Assembly: GCA_963828825.1 (NCBI GenBank)
Contig: CAWHGF010000007.1
Span: forward strand, 124,001 to 188,000
Reading direction: 5' to 3'
Length of the DNA: 64,000 nucleotides
From: Bog-473 sp963828825
Lineage (GTDB): Bacteria; Actinomycetota; Acidimicrobiia; Acidimicrobiales; RAAP-2
Positions 60,174 to 64,000 of the stretch are shown in pieces. Every line of letters begins with the position of its first letter. Position 1 is the first letter of the stretch. The position numbers and the translations under genes are program-made. The notes below the pieces were generated by a model. The model had not been told where the DNA came from. It did no database searches and saw only the letters and a list, made by a program, of their open reading frames with translations.

Positions 60174-61690
60174 TGGGACGTCGCATCCGATGGCTCGGCC
60201 TCATCATGGTGGTCGGTCTGGGCCTGGTGATCGTTCAGCTCGTGAACATTCAGCTGGTCAAGGCCCCCTCGTTACGCGCATCCGCATTCAACCCACGAAA
60301 CCAAGGCAAGCAGTACGACAACCAGCGGGGCAACATCTACGCATCGGACGGCACACTTGTCGCGGAATCCGTCAAATCCTCATCGGGTCCCTATCACTAT
60401 GTCCGGCAGTACCCTCAGGACTCGCTGTATTCCCAGGTGGTCGGGTACTCCTCGGAGTACTACGGAACGGCCGGGATTGAGAACGAGTACAACGAGGACC
60501 TCATCACGCACACGCTGCCCGCGCAGACCTTTTCGCAGACTCTGGGGCTTTCGCCCCTGCAGACGTCGAGGGACAACCTGACACTGACGATTGATCCGAC
60601 CCTGCAGCAGGCAGCCCGGACTGCCCTGAGCCAGATCACCGGAGCGAACAAGGATGCCGGCGTTGTGGCCGTAATTCCCAAGACGGGAGCAGTGGTTGCG
60701 GATTACTCGACACCCACATTCGACCCGAACGCCCTGGCCTCACCGAGCGTGGCTGCCGAAACACTCGCCGGTCACTCCGACTTCAACCAGAAGGATTCGG
60801 AAGGGTTCTACCCCGGTTTGCCTTTGGCGACCGCGTCGACGTTCTTCCCCGGCTCGACGTTCAAAGTCGTGACAACCACTGCCGTTTACAATCTCGCGCC
60901 GCAGCTCTCGAACTTCACCTTTACTCCTGCATCGTCGACACCGCTGCCGAATTCCAACAAACTGCTCACCAACGACGGCGGAACGGTCTGCGGCGGAGAC
61001 ATTCAGGCGATGCTTCCCCAGTCGTGTGACCCAGGCTATGGACTGCTCGGGATTGCGCTCGGGGCCCCCACGTTGGTGAAACAGGCTGAGTTGTTCGGCT
61101 ACAACTCGACCCCGCCCATCGACCTGCCCAAGGCTTGGGTCGCGACCCCGTTCTTCCCGTCAGCCTCGTCGATTTCTCCACCGAACCAGGCGTATCTCGC
61201 CTACTCGGCGATCGGGCAGTTCAATGTCACAGTCAGCGCGTTGTCGAATGCGCTCGTCGTTGCGGGCATCGCCAACGGCGGCGTGATCATGGAGCCCTAC
61301 CTGGTCCAGCAGATTCACGACGACCAGGGAGCCCTGGTGATGTCGCATCAGCCCATCCCCTGGATGACAGCAGCCTCTCCGCAGGCCGCGGCCAGCGTGA
61401 CATCGCTGATGCAGGCCGTCGTCACGCGCGGTACTGCCGACACTGTCGGCTTCCCCGCGTCGCTTGATGCTGCAGTGAAGACAGGTACGGCACAAACCGG
61501 CAACCCGAGCGCCAACACGGACGACTGGATGATCGGGTTTGCACCGGCGAATAATCCTCAGATCGCAGTAGCCGTTGTCGTTCCTTATCAGAACTTCGTC
61601 GACACGGGGGCTGGCGTGGCTGGCCCGATCATGAAGGCAATGCTGGAGGCCGCTCTCGCACAGCCGGCATCGCAGGGCTCGACTCCGTAG
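60173..61690 (+). CDS. Class B penicillin-binding protein, PbpA-like
   Basis: 505 residues. One N-terminal transmembrane helix (IMVVGLGLVIVQLVNIQL), a dimerisation region (QRGNIYASDGTLVAES), then the transpeptidase domain with Ser228 in STFK, K436TG in AVKTGTAQ, and SCD at 284-286 where actinobacterial PbpA has SCN. It cross-links peptidoglycan at the septum in relatives. The coding sequence is visibly less GC-rich, with more A/T in third positions, than its neighbours. It is not in the usual rodA-pbpA-pknB cluster. Convergent with the acyl-CoA dehydrogenase. Confidence 0.93.
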   Translation: MGRRIRWLGLIMVVGLGLVIVQLVNIQLVKAPSLRASAFNPRNQGKQYDNQRGNIYASDGTLVAESVKSSSGPYHYVRQYPQDSLYSQVVGYSSEYYGTAGIENEYNEDLITHTLPAQTFSQTLGLSPLQTSRDNLTLTIDPTLQQAARTALSQITGANKDAGVVAVIPKTGAVVADYSTPTFDPNALASPSVAAETLAGHSDFNQKDSEGFYPGLPLATASTFFPGSTFKVVTTTAVYNLAPQLSNFTFTPASSTPLPNSNKLLTNDGGTVCGGDIQAMLPQSCDPGYGLLGIALGAPTLVKQAELFGYNSTPPIDLPKAWVATPFFPSASSISPPNQAYLAYSAIGQFNVTVSALSNALVVAGIANGGVIMEPYLVQQIHDDQGALVMSHQPIPWMTAASPQAAASVTSLMQAVVTRGTADTVGFPASLDAAVKTGTAQTGNPSANTDDWMIGFAPANNPQIAVAVVVPYQNFVDTGAGVAGPIMKAMLEAALAQPASQGSTP

Positions 61691-61710
61691 TCACAGACGG
61701 GGCATCAGAC

Positions 61711-62838
61711 TCAGTCGAAGAGAGAGGCAGCGACCGCGTCCTCGAGCGCGCGGTCATTGGCCCACATCAGTTGCTGCTGCTTGGCCCGCCGGAAGTAGAG
61801 CTGAATGTCGAAGTCGAGCGTGAACCCGATGCCGCCGAAGATCTGCTGGGCCATGGCGGTGATGTCGCGGAAGGTCGAACAGGCGAACAGCTTGGCCATC
61901 GGTGCCAACGACCCGAGAGGCCGGCCCGTTGCGCCGGCCCACGCGGCCTCGTGCACGAGCTGCTCGGCACCGTCGAGATTGGTGACAGCATCGGCGAGAT
62001 AGTGGGCCAGTGCCTGGAACGCGCCGAGCGGCTTGTCGAATTGGTGCCGGTCCTTGGCGTATTGCGTGGTGATCTCGAGGGCGTACCGAGCACCACCGAC
62101 GGCCTGCGCCGCCAACAGCACCAGCGCGGGCTCGAGCACCTCCTGCCAGGTGGCCCAGCCGGTGCCGGACGACCCGATGCGGTCGTCCTCGCTCACAACC
62201 ACATCGGACAAGGTGACCTCGTACTGCGTGTCGGACGAAAGGCTGAATTGTTGGCGCAGGCTCACCCCGCTCGCGGCGGGGTTCACGAGAAACAGGTCGA
62301 CGGCTTCGGCTGCGTCACCGGTGCGGGCCAGCACGACAAGCCGGTCGGCCGCCGCGGCGAAGGCCACGTGGCGCTTTTTCCCATTGAGTCGGTATTCCGA
62401 GCCCTCGCTGCCAGCCCGTGTCTCCACACCGCGGGGCGAGAACCCGTTCTCGGGCTCCAGCCAGGCCGGAGTGAAGATGGCCTCGCCCGAGGCGACCCGC
62501 CGCAGCCACTGCTCTTTCTGGGCGCCGCTCCCGGCGGCAGCGAGGACGCCCCCGCTCATGACTGCGCTGACGAAGTGCGGCGTCGGAGCCAGCGCACGGC
62601 CGAGCTCCTCGTAGAGTGCGACGCCCTCGACGAGGGACATCGCCGAACCCCCGTACTGTTCGGGGAGGAGCAATCCGATGAGATCGAGCTCGCCCAGTTG
62701 GATCCACAGCGCCGGTGGGTACCCGACGGGGTCGTCCTCCATCGCGCGCACCACCTCGAGCGGACAGTGCCGCCCGAGGACGTCACGCACCGTCTGGCGC
62801 AGCAGCTCCTGCTCCTGGTCGAAATCAAGATCTAACAC
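61711..62838 (-). CDS. Acyl-CoA dehydrogenase (FadE-type)
   Basis: 375 residues: LGELDLIGLLLPEQYGGSAMSLVEGVALYEELGRALAP, FTPAWLEP, YRLNGKKRHVAFAAAADRLVVLAR and QYAKDRHQFDKPLGAFQALAHYLAD with a final GGIGFTLDFDIQLYFRRAK. The usual catalytic-type Glu in the TWEHD segment is Asp here (TLDFD). Actinobacterial FadE proteins of this kind form heterotetramers in which only one subunit is catalytic. GTG start with AGGAAAG 9 nt upstream. Same strand as two MaoC genes. Confidence 0.9.
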   Translation of the reverse strand: MLDLDFDQEQELLRQTVRDVLGRHCPLEVVRAMEDDPVGYPPALWIQLGELDLIGLLLPEQYGGSAMSLVEGVALYEELGRALAPTPHFVSAVMSGGVLAAAGSGAQKEQWLRRVASGEAIFTPAWLEPENGFSPRGVETRAGSEGSEYRLNGKKRHVAFAAAADRLVVLARTGDAAEAVDLFLVNPAASGVSLRQQFSLSSDTQYEVTLSDVVVSEDDRIGSSGTGWATWQEVLEPALVLLAAQAVGGARYALEITTQYAKDRHQFDKPLGAFQALAHYLADAVTNLDGAEQLVHEAAWAGATGRPLGSLAPMAKLFACSTFRDITAMAQQIFGGIGFTLDFDIQLYFRRAKQQQLMWANDRALEDAVAASLFD

Positions 62839-62902
62839 TCAGATTCTCTTTCCTGCTTGAGGGCATAGAGGCACGGACATGAGACGGCATTGGGCGCGGG
62901 GC

Positions 62903-63397
62903 TCACGGCGACGGTCGCCATTGGTCGCCGCGGCGGGCCCACGGGTTGTCGTCGGGGCTCCGGGGCAGTGCGACGCGGGCGGCGCAGGTGGTCTTGCCGT
63001 CACCGCCGACCGACAGTGTCACGGCGACCGAAGCAAAGCCACAGCCGACATCGTCGACCTCGGTCGACTCCACCACGCCACGCAGCGACATGGTGTCGCC
63101 AGGGAAAACCGAACCCTTCATGCGGAAGGTGACCCGGGCCAGCCGGCCGTGTGGCCCGGTCCAATCGGTCAGGTAGCGCTCGAACCAGGCGGCCTGGTTG
63201 GGCGTGTTCAAGAAGATGTCCTGTGTCCCGTTGCGTTCGACGGCAAAGTCCTTGTCGTGGTGCATCGGGCGCCAATCCCGGGTGGCCAGAGCGCCGAGGA
63301 CGACCGTGGTCGCGCTGACGTCATAGTCCAGCTCAGGCAGTTCGTCACCGGGGGCGACGTCGGGGAACAACAGCCGGGGAGCAACGGACACCGTCAT
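62903..63397 (-). CDS. MaoC-type enoyl-CoA hydratase, catalytic subunit
   Basis: 164 residues, one hotdog domain with the hydratase-2 motif RDWRPMHHDKDFA supplying Asp41 and His46, followed by GSVFPGDTMSLRGVVESTEV. It hydrates trans-2-enoyl-CoA to 3-hydroxyacyl-CoA. ATGA overlap with the next gene on the same strand suggests an obligate heterodimer like ChsH1-ChsH2 of steroid side-chain degradation. Confidence 0.88.
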   Translation of the reverse strand: MTVSVAPRLLFPDVAPGDELPELDYDVSATTVVLGALATRDWRPMHHDKDFAVERNGTQDIFLNTPNQAAWFERYLTDWTGPHGRLARVTFRMKGSVFPGDTMSLRGVVESTEVDDVGCGFASVAVTLSVGGDGKTTCAARVALPRSPDDNPWARRGDQWRPSP

Positions 63398-63912
63398 GCG
63401 GCAGCACCCCGCCGGTAGCCGAAGCCGGTGTAGGACTCGAGCGCCACAAGCTCGCCCTCCTGATTGGCGTACACCACCTCGATCACCCAGAAACGTCCCG
63501 TGCCGAGCTTCGTGGTCTTTTCGTCGCTGACCGAACGCAACACCTGATGCGTCCGCAAGACGTCACCGATGCGCACCGGCGTGTGGAATTCAATGGTGTT
63601 GTCGGTCATGACCGCCTCGGGCAGACCGAAAGCCTCCTTCAGGTCGAAGTGGACCTGAAGAGGGAGAGCCTGTTCCGTCCGTCCGGGTGCCCAGTGGTGC
63701 GGCCGGAACCAGACCGAGACCATGGATGGCGGTGCCACCGGACCACCGGTCAACAGGCCAGCGACGTCGTCATCCCAGTAGAGGGGGTTGTCGTTCTCCA
63801 CCGACGCGCACGAGGTCCATACGTAGCCGCGCTCCACTGGGAACTCCCCCACCTCGTGGTATTGCTCCTTCCCGATGAGGTCGCGCATCTCGGCCAGCGC
63901 GTCGCTCCTCAT
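63394..63912 (-). CDS. MaoC-like dehydratase N-terminal (FAS1-like) subunit
   Basis: 172 residues: SCASVENDNPLYWDDDVAGLLTGGPVAPPSMVSVWF and MTDNTIEFHTPVRIGDVLRTHQVLRSVSDEK, the pattern of MaoC_dehydrat_N domains that lack the active-site Asp/His and pair with a catalytic partner. Coupled by 4-bp overlaps to genes on both sides. Likely the structural or substrate-binding half of the hydratase. Confidence 0.87.
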   Translation of the reverse strand: MRSDALAEMRDLIGKEQYHEVGEFPVERGYVWTSCASVENDNPLYWDDDVAGLLTGGPVAPPSMVSVWFRPHHWAPGRTEQALPLQVHFDLKEAFGLPEAVMTDNTIEFHTPVRIGDVLRTHQVLRSVSDEKTTKLGTGRFWVIEVVYANQEGELVALESYTGFGYRRGAAA

Positions 63913-64000
63913 GCCACGACCTTCTTCGCCATCCAGCGGGCGACCCTTTCACCGTCCACACCGGCCTCTTTCAAGAGGTGTTCTGTGTCCGTCTGCGTCA
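63909..64000 (-). CDS. C-terminal end of an unidentified CDS
   Basis: Only the last 29 codons are inside the window, ending TEHLLKEAGVDGERVARWMA then KKVVA and a TGA that overlaps the next start. The helix with EHLLKEAGVD resembles the end of CaiB/BaiF CoA-transferases, but this is too short to identify. It belongs to the same operon as the MaoC pair. Confidence 0.55.
   Translation of the reverse strand, partial: TQTDTEHLLKEAGVDGERVARWMAKKVVA

Noticed and set aside
1..64000. tRNA, rRNA or CRISPR array
   Set aside because: I looked for T-loop signatures and regularly spaced repeats. The few GGTTCGAG-like hits fall inside ilvD and gatC, and the repeats found are short tandem units without spacers.

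Overview
The window is from a very GC-rich actinobacterium. The protein complement fits this: F420-type LLM oxidoreductases, a PknB-like kinase with PASTA repeats, a PbpA-like penicillin-binding protein, DUF3052, DUF2277, a DUF222/HNH protein, and CoA-based lipid-degradation genes. An acidimicrobial or related deep-branching actinobacterium is my best guess, but the sequence does not prove the class. I see no phage, transposon, CRISPR array, rRNA or tRNA. Coding density is very high: no gene-free stretch exceeds 300 bases, and the longest (8694-8914) is the ilv leader.

Layout. 1-5.4 kb: an SDR fragment, an ArsR/SRPBCC pair with a perfect operator, DUF2277, a secreted GH5 enzyme, and a ribbon-helix-helix regulator with a DUF4097 protein behind a four-box operator. 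5.4-10.7 kb: branched-chain amino acid genes ilvD, then an attenuator leader, then ilvB-ilvN-ilvC, all on the minus strand. 10.8-13.7 kb: an MMPL transporter divergent from a TetR regulator. 15-18.9 kb: a hydrolase and gatC-gatA-gatB overlapping by 4 bp at each junction. 19-28 kb: SCP2, an MFS pump, kinase, ligA, mnmA and cysteine desulfurase. 28-36.8 kb: aldehyde dehydrogenase, acyl-adenylating ligase, sirtuin, a glutamine synthetase/amidotransferase divergent pair, a methyltransferase and an FGGY kinase. 36.8-49 kb: YceI/MarR, two SDRs, VOC proteins, ileS, an MTHFR-like protein, and HAD and redox enzymes. 49-55.2 kb: thiolase-fold enzyme, DUF35, SnoaL and LLM genes divergent from an FMN 2-hydroxyacid oxidase and FadD ligase. 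55.2-61.7 kb: lepB, DUF3052, methyltransferase, LLM oxidoreductase, YcaQ-like protein and PBP. 61.7-64 kb: acyl-CoA dehydrogenase and two MaoC-type hydratase genes.

Regulation. Most genes that begin a transcription unit lack a Shine-Dalgarno sequence. Instead they carry a -10-like hexamer (TANNNT, sometimes CANNNT) ending 6-9 nt before an ATG or GTG, which suggests leaderless transcripts. Genes inside operons overlap by ATGA, GTGA or TGATG, or have a normal ribosome binding site. This pattern decided several start codons below. The best regulatory finds are a 15-codon ilv leader peptide containing I-L-V-L-V in front of a terminator-like hairpin, and an array of four near-palindromic 8-bp boxes at exact 11-bp spacing over the start of the ribbon-helix-helix gene.

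Sequence quality. Between about 7 and 35 kb many conserved genes (ilvB, ilvD, MMPL, HNH, gatB, MFS, ligA, cysteine desulfurase, a methyltransferase) carry single-base frameshifts while their motifs continue in another frame. From about 36 to 64 kb I see none. Low-quality assembly in the left half is the simplest reading, so I annotate these as frameshifted genes spanning the full locus rather than as dead genes.
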